DNA of 5,882 nucleotides. It comes from an uncultured Porphyromonadaceae bacterium. Its GTDB lineage: Bacteria > Bacteroidota > Bacteroidia > Bacteroidales > CAMTPD01. Numbering within the stretch: the first letter of the stretch is position 1; each line of letters starts with the position of its first letter. Positions 1 to 5,882 of the stretch are shown in pieces. The notes below the pieces were generated by a model, which was given only the letters and a program-made list of their open reading frames with translations, was not told where the DNA came from and did not search any database. Location of the stretch: NCBI GenBank assembly GCA_947074265.1, contig CAMTPD010000116.1, positions 1-5,882 of the forward strand, given 5' to 3'. Made by a program: the position numbers and the translations under genes.

Positions 1-51
1 AGACTTACACCAGGACGTACACTCTTTCCCTACACGACGCTCTTCCGATCT
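1..51 (+). other. Illumina P5-side adapter with i5 index (contamination)
   Basis: Bases 19-51 are an exact 33-base match to the Illumina TruSeq read-1 primer site, beginning ACACTCTTTCCC and ending GCTCTTCCGATCT. Bases 11-18, CAGGACGT, equal the i5 index known as D507. Bases 1-10 (AGACTTACAC) match the end of the P5 oligo (AGATCTACAC) except for a TC/CT swap, as expected of low-quality read ends. The order P5 tail, index, primer site, insert is that of a finished library molecule, so genomic sequence begins at about base 52. This is assembly contamination from untrimmed read-through, and it means the contig ends here. It should be masked and not interpreted biologically. Confidence 0.97.
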
Positions 52-53
52 TG

Positions 54-770
54 TTAATGCAATTTTATCATAGGAACCTCAATCAAGAGAAGTCTTGCTT
101 GCGAAGCAATCTCAATATCTATCGTATCCGTTTTTTCAATACCCACACCGTCACGTGCAGAAAGCTGCAACTCGCCAAGTTTAGCACTACCAGAGATTAC
201 AAACAAATACATACCCATTTCCGGCCCGTGAAGCTTGTATTGCAATTTGCTAGCCTCTTCAAAGTCTCCGATCGAGAACCAAGCTTGTTGCTGGATACTA
301 GCCGGAGCCGTTCCATCGGGAGCAATAAGCGGAAGAAGCTCGTTTTTACGCATCAAGTGAGCATATTCGTAGGTTCTATAATCTGGCTCTGTACCGGTTT
401 TATCCGGAATAATCCAAATCTGTAGAAACTCCAGTGGAGACTCCTCGACGTCGTTAAATTCGCTGTGACTAACACCAGTGCCTGTACTCATTACCTGTAT
501 TGGTCCCGGACGAATAACATCATCTTTGCCGGTAGAATCGATGTGGTGCAAAGCTCCCTGAATCGGAATAGAAATCACCTCCATATTCTTGTGAGGATGC
601 ATATCGAAGCCATAGCCAAATAAAACGGTATCATCATTAAGCACTCTAAGAGCTCCGAAATGAATTCTCGAAGGATTGTAGTAGTTGGCAAAACTAAACG
701 AGTGATGCGTATTGAGCCAGCCATGATTGGCGTGACCTCTTTCTTGAGACTTTTCGTGAGTTGTTTTCAT
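54..770 (-). CDS. Pirin family protein (YhhW-type bicupin)
   Basis: This is a complete 238-residue pirin-family protein, close to the length of E. coli YhhW (about 231). The N-terminal cupin carries the family signature from RGHANHGWLNTHHSFSFANYY (residues 11-31) through FGALRVLNDD (38-47). The expected metal ligands are all present: His58 and His60 in HPHKNME, and His102 and Glu104 in GVSHSEFN. The C-terminal cupin (about 130-238) is more divergent, as usual. Pirins bind Fe(II) or another divalent metal in the cytoplasm. Some, including YhhW and human pirin, show quercetin 2,3-dioxygenase activity in vitro, and others act as redox-sensing cofactors; the physiological substrate here is unknown. 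The ATG at 768-770 fits the family N-terminus and lacks a clear Shine-Dalgarno sequence. The stop codon lies only two bases after the adapter junction but appears genomic. A terminator separates the gene from GH92 upstream. Confidence 0.93.
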   Translation of the reverse strand: MKTTHEKSQERGHANHGWLNTHHSFSFANYYNPSRIHFGALRVLNDDTVLFGYGFDMHPHKNMEVISIPIQGALHHIDSTGKDDVIRPGPIQVMSTGTGVSHSEFNDVEESPLEFLQIWIIPDKTGTEPDYRTYEYAHLMRKNELLPLIAPDGTAPASIQQQAWFSIGDFEEASKLQYKLHGPEMGMYLFVISGSAKLGELQLSARDGVGIEKTDTIDIEIASQARLLLIEVPMIKLH

Positions 771-827
771 AACGAATACATGTTGTTTTGTAAGATGAAG
801 GAACTTAGTTTTCGTGTGATGCCAATG

Positions 828-849
828 ACGTTTGTATTAGAACAAACGT
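828..849. promoter_or_regulatory. Candidate operator: perfect 8-6-8 inverted repeat
   Basis: ACGTTTGT (828-835) and ACAAACGT (842-849) are perfect inverted copies around the 6-base spacer ATTAGA. The element lies 58-79 bases upstream of the pirin start codon, between it and the GH92 terminator, which is the only room for a pirin promoter. A dimeric repressor or activator site is the natural reading. No T-run follows on either strand, so it is not an intrinsic terminator. I could not place a good -33/-7 promoter pair around it, so the regulatory role is inferred from symmetry and position only. Confidence 0.45.
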
Positions 850-874
850 GTTTCAACTTTTGTTTCGCAACAAA

Positions 875-906
875 AAAACGCCTGTGATTCATATCACAGG
901 CGTTTT
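875..906 (-). terminator. Intrinsic terminator of the GH92 gene
   Basis: AAAACGCCTGTGAT (875-888) pairs perfectly with ATCACAGGCGTTTT (893-906), giving a 14-bp stem with a TCAT loop. On the minus strand the stem runs into an unbroken stretch of seven T (complement of A872-878), placed 25 bases after the GH92 stop codon. On the plus strand only four T follow, and no plus-strand gene ends here, so it acts chiefly on GH92 transcripts and isolates the pirin gene. Confidence 0.93.
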
Positions 907-930
907 CTATATCGAGATAAAATGATTCAA

Positions 931-3189
931 TTAGTTGTGCGTAGGGCTCATGAAGAACTCCAATTTGCCACCCGCTACAATATCTTTGTGTGTAAAGAAA
1001 GGAGACTCAAGCGTTTTGCCATTTAGTTTCACCTCTTTTACATACATGTTTTCAGGACTATTGTCGTGTACAATGATTTCGAATTGCTTCTTACCATCAG
1101 CCACAGGAATTACAGCTCTGTCTACCATCGGACGACCGATTGTGTAAACCGCTTCACCCGGACAAACCTGATAGAAACCAAGCGCACTCATTACATACCA
1201 AGCCGACATCTGACCACAGTCTTCGTTACCGATGATACCCGCAGGCTCGTTCAAGTAGAAGTCTCTCATGATCTGATCCAAACGCTCTTGAGCTTTGTAA
1301 GGAGCATCAGTCCAGTTGTACAAGTAAGCCATGTGGTGGCTAGGCTCGTTACCGTGAGCATATTGGCCGATAAGACCTGTGATATCTGCCGAAGCCTCTT
1401 CACCGTCGATATGCGAAGAAGTAGTAAACAATGTATCCAGAGCAGCTTCAAACTTATTTTTACCACCGTGAAGTTCGATCATACCCTCTACATCGTGAGG
1501 AACAAAATAACTCCATTGGAAAGCATTACCCTCTACATAGTCGCTCTTCATGTGAGCAGAGTAGCGAGGATTGAAAGGTTCGCGGAACGAACCATCGCCC
1601 ATCACACCACGCATAAAGCCGGTAGAAGGATCGAAGTAGCGTTTCCAGTAGTCACCTTTTTTACCAAACTCATCAGCAATTGCAGTGTTACCCGCAGCTT
1701 TAGCAAGCTGAGCCACACACCAGTCGTAGTAAGCCATTTCAAGACCCCACGATACAGACTCAGCAATCGAGTCGGCAGGAACAAAGCCATACTTCTCTTT
1801 GTAGTACGGATGCATCGTCATGATCTCAACCTCTCTCGTTCCTTTTAGTTTTTCAACCATATCCGGACGATAGATTGCTGTTTGTTGCGAAGCCTCTACC
1901 CACTTGTCAAGATTAGCCGGAGCCATATCTTTGGCAGCAAGGTCGGCAAGCAACGATACCGCAGGATAACCTACCATACAACCCGTATAGTTGGCATACA
2001 AAGGCCAGCGAGGCATGATACCACCTTCGTCGTATGCTTTCACCATCACTTCGCCCCAAGCCTTCGCTTGCTCCGGATTGATGATTGTCATCAACGGGTG
2101 CATTGTACGGAACGTATCCCACAATGAGAATACCGTATAGTTTGTATAGCCGTTTGTAGCCGTGTGTACTTGTTTGTCCATACCAATGTAACGACCATCT
2201 ACATCCTGATATTGGTTAGGAGCGATCATTGTATGGTAAAGAGCCGTATAGAAATTCTTACGAACCGATTCGTCGTTTGTTTCGATTTGAATCTTGTTCA
2301 AAGAGTGTTCCCATTGGTGTTGAGCATCTGCAGCCAAGCGGTCAAACTCCCAGTGGATCACCTCTTCGCGCATGTTTTTAGCAGCACCGGCTTCGTCTAC
2401 CGGAGAAATAGCCACCTTTACAAGCACCGGCTGATCCAAGTTGGCAAACTTCATGTGAAGTTTCAAGTCGGCATCGCTCGTTTCAATCAGTGGCAAGTTT
2501 GCCACCTCTTCGATGCCATTTTTATAAAGTTTCAACGAGTCGAAAGGCTCGGCAAACTCGATACGGTACGAAACCGTTTGGCGGTGCGCCCAACCTTGAG
2601 TAACAGCCGTACCCGAGATAGTCTGGTTGTTTTCTACGTTGATATGATTTTCAAGAACCTTGTGTCCCCAGTTAGGCTGCAACACGTGACCAAGATCAAG
2701 CATTACACGTCTTTCGGCAGGATCGTTGTATGTATATCTGTGAAAACCTACACGGTTTGTAGCCGTAAGTTCAGCCTTCACACCGTAATTTTTCAAATCC
2801 ACTTTGTAATAGCCCGGTTTTGCCACCTCCGACGATTTGTCAAAAGCACCTACCGGTTTCACTTCACCCGCACCCGAATAAGGCAAAAGCGCTACATCGC
2901 CCAAGTCGCCGATACCGGTACCACTAAGGTGTGTATGCGAGAAAGCATAAATCAATGAGTCGCCATAGTGATATCCGCTACTAGCATCCCAACCCATGAT
3001 ATGCGTGTCGGGGCTAAGCTGAACCATACCAAACGGCATTGTAGGTCCCGGAAACGTGTGTCCGTGAAAACCTGTTCCGATAAACGGATCTACATAATCA
3101 GTCTTTGAAAATTGTTGATCAGCCTGAGAAGCACAACTCGCAAGAGCGATTGTAGCCATCAAACCGAAGAGTTTAGATTTGTGCATCAT
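931..3189 (-). CDS. GH92 family exo-alpha-mannosidase, lipoprotein
   Basis: This 752-residue lipoprotein is a glycoside hydrolase family 92 member, the Ca2+-dependent inverting exo-alpha-mannosidases that trim N-glycans or yeast mannan. It has a short basic N-terminus, a hydrophobic stretch and the lipobox LASC with Cys19. The family opening YVDPFIGTGFHGHTFPGP (32-49) and PFGMVQLSPDTH follow, then SLWDTFRTMHPL (355-366), VEGNAFQW (552-559; Glu553 is the likely acid), HGNEPSHH (612-619) and GNEDCGQMSAWY (654-665, carrying acidic catalytic-site residues). It is full length and intact. The frame is open up to an ATG at 3306, but only the Met pair at 3189/3186 gives a normal signal peptide, and the -7 box at 3237-3230 would start transcription near 3224, downstream of longer starts. 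A start at 3186 is equally possible. QAD at 22-24 resembles part of a Bacteroidetes surface-export signal. Linkage specificity (alpha-1,2 or other) is not assignable. No SusC/SusD genes are in the window. Confidence 0.95.
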   Translation of the reverse strand: MMHKSKLFGLMATIALASCASQADQQFSKTDYVDPFIGTGFHGHTFPGPTMPFGMVQLSPDTHIMGWDASSGYHYGDSLIYAFSHTHLSGTGIGDLGDVALLPYSGAGEVKPVGAFDKSSEVAKPGYYKVDLKNYGVKAELTATNRVGFHRYTYNDPAERRVMLDLGHVLQPNWGHKVLENHINVENNQTISGTAVTQGWAHRQTVSYRIEFAEPFDSLKLYKNGIEEVANLPLIETSDADLKLHMKFANLDQPVLVKVAISPVDEAGAAKNMREEVIHWEFDRLAADAQHQWEHSLNKIQIETNDESVRKNFYTALYHTMIAPNQYQDVDGRYIGMDKQVHTATNGYTNYTVFSLWDTFRTMHPLMTIINPEQAKAWGEVMVKAYDEGGIMPRWPLYANYTGCMVGYPAVSLLADLAAKDMAPANLDKWVEASQQTAIYRPDMVEKLKGTREVEIMTMHPYYKEKYGFVPADSIAESVSWGLEMAYYDWCVAQLAKAAGNTAIADEFGKKGDYWKRYFDPSTGFMRGVMGDGSFREPFNPRYSAHMKSDYVEGNAFQWSYFVPHDVEGMIELHGGKNKFEAALDTLFTTSSHIDGEEASADITGLIGQYAHGNEPSHHMAYLYNWTDAPYKAQERLDQIMRDFYLNEPAGIIGNEDCGQMSAWYVMSALGFYQVCPGEAVYTIGRPMVDRAVIPVADGKKQFEIIVHDNSPENMYVKEVKLNGKTLESPFFTHKDIVAGGKLEFFMSPTHN

Positions 3190-3229
3190 TATATGATCAG
3201 GGTTTGTTAATTGCATCTTCATTGTAGCA

Positions 3230-3237
3230 CAAATATA
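3230..3237 (-). promoter_or_regulatory. Bacteroidetes -7 box of GH92 gene
   Basis: The minus strand reads TATATTTG here, an exact match to the Bacteroidetes sigma-ABfr -7 consensus TAnnTTTG. It lies 40 bases upstream of the preferred GH92 start, giving a leader of roughly 35 bases. No good TTTG/TTG -33 element is seen 19-21 bases further upstream, so the promoter is either weak or activator-dependent, or the match is fortuitous. Confidence 0.55.
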
Positions 3238-3476
3238 ATAAATAAAATGGTATTTCTTCGATAGATTGCAGGGTGTAGGATGGTATAATATTTTAAAAGA
3301 AGTCAAGGTAGATGCGTTATCTTTAAGAATCTGTACAAAATGTGTTTAGCAGCATTAAAAATACGACAACAATAATAACGCCGATGATGTTGTAAAATAT
3401 AGAGTTGTTTCTATTTAGATTTTATTTATTAATGTATTAAGACGTGGTTTTTGTGATTTAATAATTAAGTACTATC

Positions 3477-3851
3477 ATGAATAAAAAATTAAAGGAGTAT
3501 AGAGAATCGAGAGAATTGATAAAAAAACATGTACATTCTGCAGGTACCAAACCATTATCCGGTTTTGTTACGTTGGAGAAAACCACAATGAGTGAAGGCG
3601 TGTTGAATATGAAAGAAAAAGCAATGTTGGCATTAACAGCAGCATTGGTGTTGAAAAGCGATGACTCTATCCGTATGAATCTGGATAGTTGCGTAAAACA
3701 CGGAGTTACCCATGGGCAAATATCCGAGGTCTGTTCCATAGCTTGTCTTACAGGCGGATCAGTTGTGATGCCCCACGTAGCAAAAGCAATGGAATATCTG
3801 GAGCTATTGCAACACGAAAAGCAAAGTGTGATAGCACACTACTACCTGTAA
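3477..3851 (+). CDS. CMD/AhpD-like small protein with altered active site
   Basis: This 124-residue protein resembles the carboxymuconolactone decarboxylase (CMD) superfamily, an all-helical fold that includes AhpD-type alkylhydroperoxidases. The helical segment MKEKAMLALTAALVLKSDDS (45-64), then IRMNLDSCVKHGVTHGQISEV and TGGSVVMPH (92-100) plus MEYLELL (105-111), follows the layout of Bacteroidales CMD proteins that usually read CDDCIxxH at the catalytic site. Here the corresponding residues are Ser61, Ser64 and Asn68, so both redox cysteines and the histidine appear to be lost. Cys72, Cys86 and Cys90 remain but lie outside the CxxC. A conventional peroxidase mechanism therefore looks unlikely, and a structural, binding or other role is possible. 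The reading frame is intact, with normal start and stop codons, so it is not an obvious pseudogene. It diverges from GH92, stands alone, and is followed by its own terminator. No Shine-Dalgarno or clear promoter was found. Confidence 0.85.
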   Translation: MNKKLKEYRESRELIKKHVHSAGTKPLSGFVTLEKTTMSEGVLNMKEKAMLALTAALVLKSDDSIRMNLDSCVKHGVTHGQISEVCSIACLTGGSVVMPHVAKAMEYLELLQHEKQSVIAHYYL

Positions 3852-3872
3852 AAGAACAACTCAGATAAACAG

Positions 3873-3904
3873 AAAGCCCCGGTATCGTAATGCCGAGGCT
3901 TTTT
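3873..3904 (+). terminator. Intrinsic terminator of the CMD-like gene
   Basis: AAAGCCCCGGTAT (3873-3885) folds with ATGCCGAGGCTTT (3890-3902) around a CGTA loop. The 13-position stem has one C-A mismatch and one T-G wobble. Five T (3900-3904) close it, and it begins 21 bases after the CMD-like stop codon. It separates that gene from the helicase, whose own -7 box lies 40 bases further on. Confidence 0.88.
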
Positions 3905-3944
3905 GCGTTAATAACGTCTATCTCAATTTCTGCGCAGAACTTCT

Positions 3945-3952
3945 TATCTTTG
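3945..3952 (+). promoter_or_regulatory. Bacteroidetes -7 box of helicase gene
   Basis: TATCTTTG is an exact match to the TAnnTTTG -7 consensus, 32 bases upstream of the helicase ATG and after the preceding terminator, which predicts a leader of about 25 bases. No clear TTTG/TTG -33 element sits at the expected distance. Position between terminator and gene supports the call more than the box alone. Confidence 0.55.
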
Positions 3953-3984
3953 CCAAAACGCTCCACTCATATACAAAGCAATCT

Positions 3985-5106
3985 ATGATTACATCTCCCT
4001 CTTTCGGCAAACTCATCAAGCCACTTCAGAAAGCACTTCTCAAAGAACAATACAGTGCGGCAACTCCCATTCAGGAGCAAGCCATTCCGGCTATTCTAAA
4101 AGGTGAAGATGTGTTGGCCATCGCACAAACGGGTACCGGTAAAACTGCCGCGTTCTTGCTGCCCGTGCTACAGATGGTTGCCAAAGAGAAGAAGACTCTC
4201 CAAGGCGCTCGGGCGTTAATTCTAGTACCTACACGCGAATTGGCCATTCAAACCGGAGAATACACCTATCGCTACGGACGCTACCTGCCACTCTCGCACG
4301 TTGTCATCTACGGAGGCGTGCCACATCAACCGCAAATAGAGATACTACAAGGAGAAATCGATCTCATTATTGCCACACCGGGCCGTTTGTTGGAGCTGCT
4401 GCACCGGGGAGCATTGCGACTTGATCGCATTAAAATCTTGGTTCTCGACGAGGCCGACCGCATGCTCGATATGGGCTTTCTGCCCGATATTCGTACCATC
4501 CTGTCTCGACTACCTCTCAAAAGGCAATCGCTGCTTTTCACGGCTACGCTATCGCCACTTACCTCTCTGCTTGCCGATTCGTTGCTTCACAACCCCACGA
4601 CGCTATCCATCACGCCAGCCGCATCGGTAGGGGAGCAAATCAATCAATGCGTATGGGAGGTAGAGCGTACCCGAAAAGAAGAAGTGCTGCTCAAGCTGCT
4701 TCGCGATCCGGCAACCGATTCGGCCATCATCTTTCTCAATAGTCGCAAAGGAGCCGGCCGACTGTACGTGCGACTGAAGAAAGCCGGACTCAACATCGGG
4801 ATTCTGCATGCCGACCTCAAGCAAAACGCACGCCTTCGCATCGTAGGCGAACTGCGTGAGCGAAAGATCCGCTTTCTGATTGCTACCGACCTTGCAGCCC
4901 GAGGGTTGGATATCGAACACCTATCGCACGTAATCAACTACGAGATGCCACAAAAGCCCGAAAACTATGTACACCGCATCGGTCGCACAGGTAGAGCCGG
5001 TAACCCCGGAACAGCCATCAGCCTATGCGACAAAGCAGAGCGCAAGATTCTTGCACAAATCGAACGCCTCACCGGAGAGAAAATTCCTAGTTGTTTAATA
5101 GGTTAG
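3985..5106 (+). CDS. DEAD-box ATP-dependent RNA helicase, RhlE-like
   Basis: This 373-residue protein carries the full set of DEAD-box motifs. RecA domain 1 has the Q motif (Phe7, ATPIQ ending at Gln30), motif I AQTGTGKT (47-54), Ia PTRELA (82-87), GG (110-111), Ib TPGR (131-134), II DEAD (155-158) and III TAT (186-188, in place of the usual SAT). RecA domain 2 has IIFLNSR (248-254), HADLKQNAR (275-283), V ATDLAARGLDI (300-310) and VI HRIGRTGR (330-337). It should unwind short RNA duplexes or remodel RNPs in the cytoplasm, for example in ribosome assembly, mRNA decay or cold adaptation. Only about 35 residues follow motif VI, so it lacks the long basic C-terminal tail of E. coli RhlE, SrmB or CsdA and its partner specificity is unclear. 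RhlE-like is a best guess within the family. The ATG is preceded by a -7 box and lies downstream of a terminator, suggesting a single-gene unit. Confidence 0.95.
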   Translation: MITSPSFGKLIKPLQKALLKEQYSAATPIQEQAIPAILKGEDVLAIAQTGTGKTAAFLLPVLQMVAKEKKTLQGARALILVPTRELAIQTGEYTYRYGRYLPLSHVVIYGGVPHQPQIEILQGEIDLIIATPGRLLELLHRGALRLDRIKILVLDEADRMLDMGFLPDIRTILSRLPLKRQSLLFTATLSPLTSLLADSLLHNPTTLSITPAASVGEQINQCVWEVERTRKEEVLLKLLRDPATDSAIIFLNSRKGAGRLYVRLKKAGLNIGILHADLKQNARLRIVGELRERKIRFLIATDLAARGLDIEHLSHVINYEMPQKPENYVHRIGRTGRAGNPGTAISLCDKAERKILAQIERLTGEKIPSCLIG

Positions 5107-5158
5107 AGCTAAAAATATTATAATCATATTTTAAAGTATACGTAATTAGAAGTTTTAT

Positions 5159-5214
5159 TTTACTGCCTACTTTAGCCCTAATAGTAGGCAGTAAATACAT
5201 AGAGTAGGCAGTAA
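5159..5214. repeat. Three-copy 12-base repeat forming alternative hairpins
   Basis: TTTACTGCCTACT (5159-5171) and AGTAGGCAGTAAA (5183-5195) form a perfect 13-bp inverted repeat with an 11-base loop. A third copy, AGTAGGCAGTAA (5203-5214), repeats the right arm directly with a 20-base period, about two helical turns. The left arm could pair with either right-hand copy, giving two mutually exclusive hairpins. The cluster lies between the convergent ends of the helicase and DUF418 genes. No T-run directly follows the main stem on either strand, so a classic intrinsic terminator is not met, although a T-rich stretch starts at 5221. Its role is unknown; transcript 3'-end folding, a protein-binding array or an interspersed-repeat relic are options. 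Confidence 0.85.
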
Positions 5215-5238
5215 GTTGAGTTTTTATTTGTTGATGTG

Positions 5239-5882
5239 TTATTTCAACCAAGTCAATCGATGCCACAAGTGTTCGAGCGGACCTTGTTTGTGGCTTTTAA
5301 GCCAATAGCGGCATGTATATATTTGTGCAATCATCACGAATACACCCAACACCAAGCTCCATGCGATACCGATTTTATCGGCAAGACCAAAGGCATAAGG
5401 GAAGAAGATAATGCTTCCGATGATGGATTGACTTACGTAGTTGGTCAAACTCATTTTGCCGTAATAACGTAGTCCGTCTGTCATCTTCTTGAATGCTTCG
5501 CTTTGATACATAATCACAAAGAGAGAAACAAGCATGCCCGAGAAAGCGAGGTTAAACCACATTGTAAATACGGTTTGCAGAGGTGCCGTAGCTGCGCTTT
5601 TTGCGGTATATAAAACGAATGCGCTGACAAAACATGCCACAAATGTTTTTACCCAGAAATTGATATCTTGGCTGAAGTAGTTTCCACGAGCAAGGATCAT
5701 ACCCAACATAAAGAGACCCATGATTTGAACGAAACGTCCGGCATTGATTGCCCAAAACAAACTCGCAAGTTGTCCGGTAGTGATATTAGACCAGATCATT
5801 TGCCAGAAGTCACCACTACCTGTAGCAGCAGTTACGATCGCATAGTATTCGCCGACAGGAAGTTGAGGTATGACGTTAATCC
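5239..5882 (-). CDS. DUF418 family membrane protein, C-terminal part
   Basis: The frame stays open from the stop at 5239 to the window edge, giving at least 213 codons of a longer gene. An internal ATG at 5799 is not the likely start, because readable coding sequence continues upstream of it (through GEYYAIVTAATGSGDFWQ). The C-terminal half matches the DUF418 pattern: YGKMSLTNYVSQSIIG (140-155 of the visible part), a hydrophobic helix, and the closing GPLEHLWHRLTW (200-211). About five membrane segments are visible, near residues 38-64, 75-93, 107-125, 148-167 and 170-194. Full family members are about 350-400 residues, so roughly half is missing. DUF418 proteins are inner-membrane proteins of unknown biochemical function, sometimes suggested to be transport-related; no substrate is inferred here. 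The gene converges on the helicase gene across 132 bases. Confidence 0.88.
   Translation of the reverse strand, partial: INVIPQLPVGEYYAIVTAATGSGDFWQMIWSNITTGQLASLFWAINAGRFVQIMGLFMLGMILARGNYFSQDINFWVKTFVACFVSAFVLYTAKSAATAPLQTVFTMWFNLAFSGMLVSLFVIMYQSEAFKKMTDGLRYYGKMSLTNYVSQSIIGSIIFFPYAFGLADKIGIAWSLVLGVFVMIAQIYTCRYWLKSHKQGPLEHLWHRLTWLK

Noticed and set aside
51..425. Plus-strand open frame beginning at the adapter edge
   Set aside because: It starts at the adapter junction and is antisense to the pirin gene, so it is an artefact.
1066..1848. Long plus-strand open frame (260 codons) inside the GH92 gene
   Set aside because: It is antisense to well-recognised GH92 coding sequence; its translation shows no domain-like pattern and is rich in Arg, His and Thr as expected of a shadow frame.
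2164..2958. Second long plus-strand open frame (264 codons) inside GH92
   Set aside because: Also antisense to conserved GH92 motifs; no recognisable protein and no promoter or start context.
3318..3325. Plus-strand TATCTTTA as a promoter for the CMD-like gene
   Set aside because: It mismatches the -7 consensus at the last base, lies about 150 bases upstream of the start codon, and has no -33 partner.
5112..5132. AT-only inverted repeat AAAATAT/ATATTTT after the helicase stop
   Set aside because: The stem has no GC pairs and a 7-base loop, so it would be too weak for a terminator; such repeats arise easily in AT-rich gaps.
5159..5214. CRISPR-like array
   Set aside because: Only three 12-base copies, one inverted, with 8-11-base spacers and no cas genes; the geometry does not fit CRISPR.
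5239..5799. A complete 186-residue membrane protein starting at 5799
   Set aside because: The same frame continues open to the window edge with plausible coding sequence, and DUF418 proteins are much longer, so the ATG at 5799 is internal.

Overview
The window reads as the start of a contig from a Bacteroidetes genome, most likely order Bacteroidales. The reasons are moderate GC with AT-rich intergenic gaps, no convincing Shine-Dalgarno sequences before the genes, two exact matches to the Bacteroidetes -7 promoter box (TAnnTTTG), and a family-92 glycoside hydrolase lipoprotein typical of gut or anaerobic Bacteroidales. Genus cannot be fixed from the sequence. The first 51 bases are not genomic: they are an Illumina P5-side adapter with a readable i5 index, left on the contig end.

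Layout. 1-51: adapter. 54-770 (-): complete pirin-family cupin with all four metal ligands. 771-930: a perfect 8-6-8 inverted repeat in the likely pirin control region, and a strong terminator for the gene upstream. 931-3189 (-): GH92 exo-alpha-mannosidase lipoprotein with its own -7 box. 3190-3476: AT-rich divergent gap with the GH92 promoter and a doubtful start-less hydrophobic mini-frame. 3477-3851 (+): small carboxymuconolactone-decarboxylase/AhpD-like protein whose usual CxxCxxxH active site reads SDDSIRMN; it is closed by a terminator at 3873-3904. 3985-5106 (+): short, core-only DEAD-box RNA helicase with a -7 box 33 bases upstream. 5107-5238: convergent gap with a three-copy 12-base repeat, two copies direct and one inverted. 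5239-5882 (-): C-terminal part of a DUF418 membrane protein running off the window.

The genes look like independent single-gene transcription units. Terminators lie between GH92 and pirin and between the CMD-like gene and the helicase; GH92 and CMD diverge; the helicase and DUF418 genes converge. No shared pathway is evident: GH92 serves mannoside scavenging at the cell envelope, the helicase RNA remodelling, and the pirin and CMD-like proteins have uncertain, possibly redox- or stress-related roles. No SusC/SusD, mobile element, CRISPR array or RNA gene was seen. I found no convincing new multi-gene system. The points most worth a second look are the altered CMD-like active site, the repeat cluster at 5159-5214, the inverted repeat at 828-849 and the adapter contamination.
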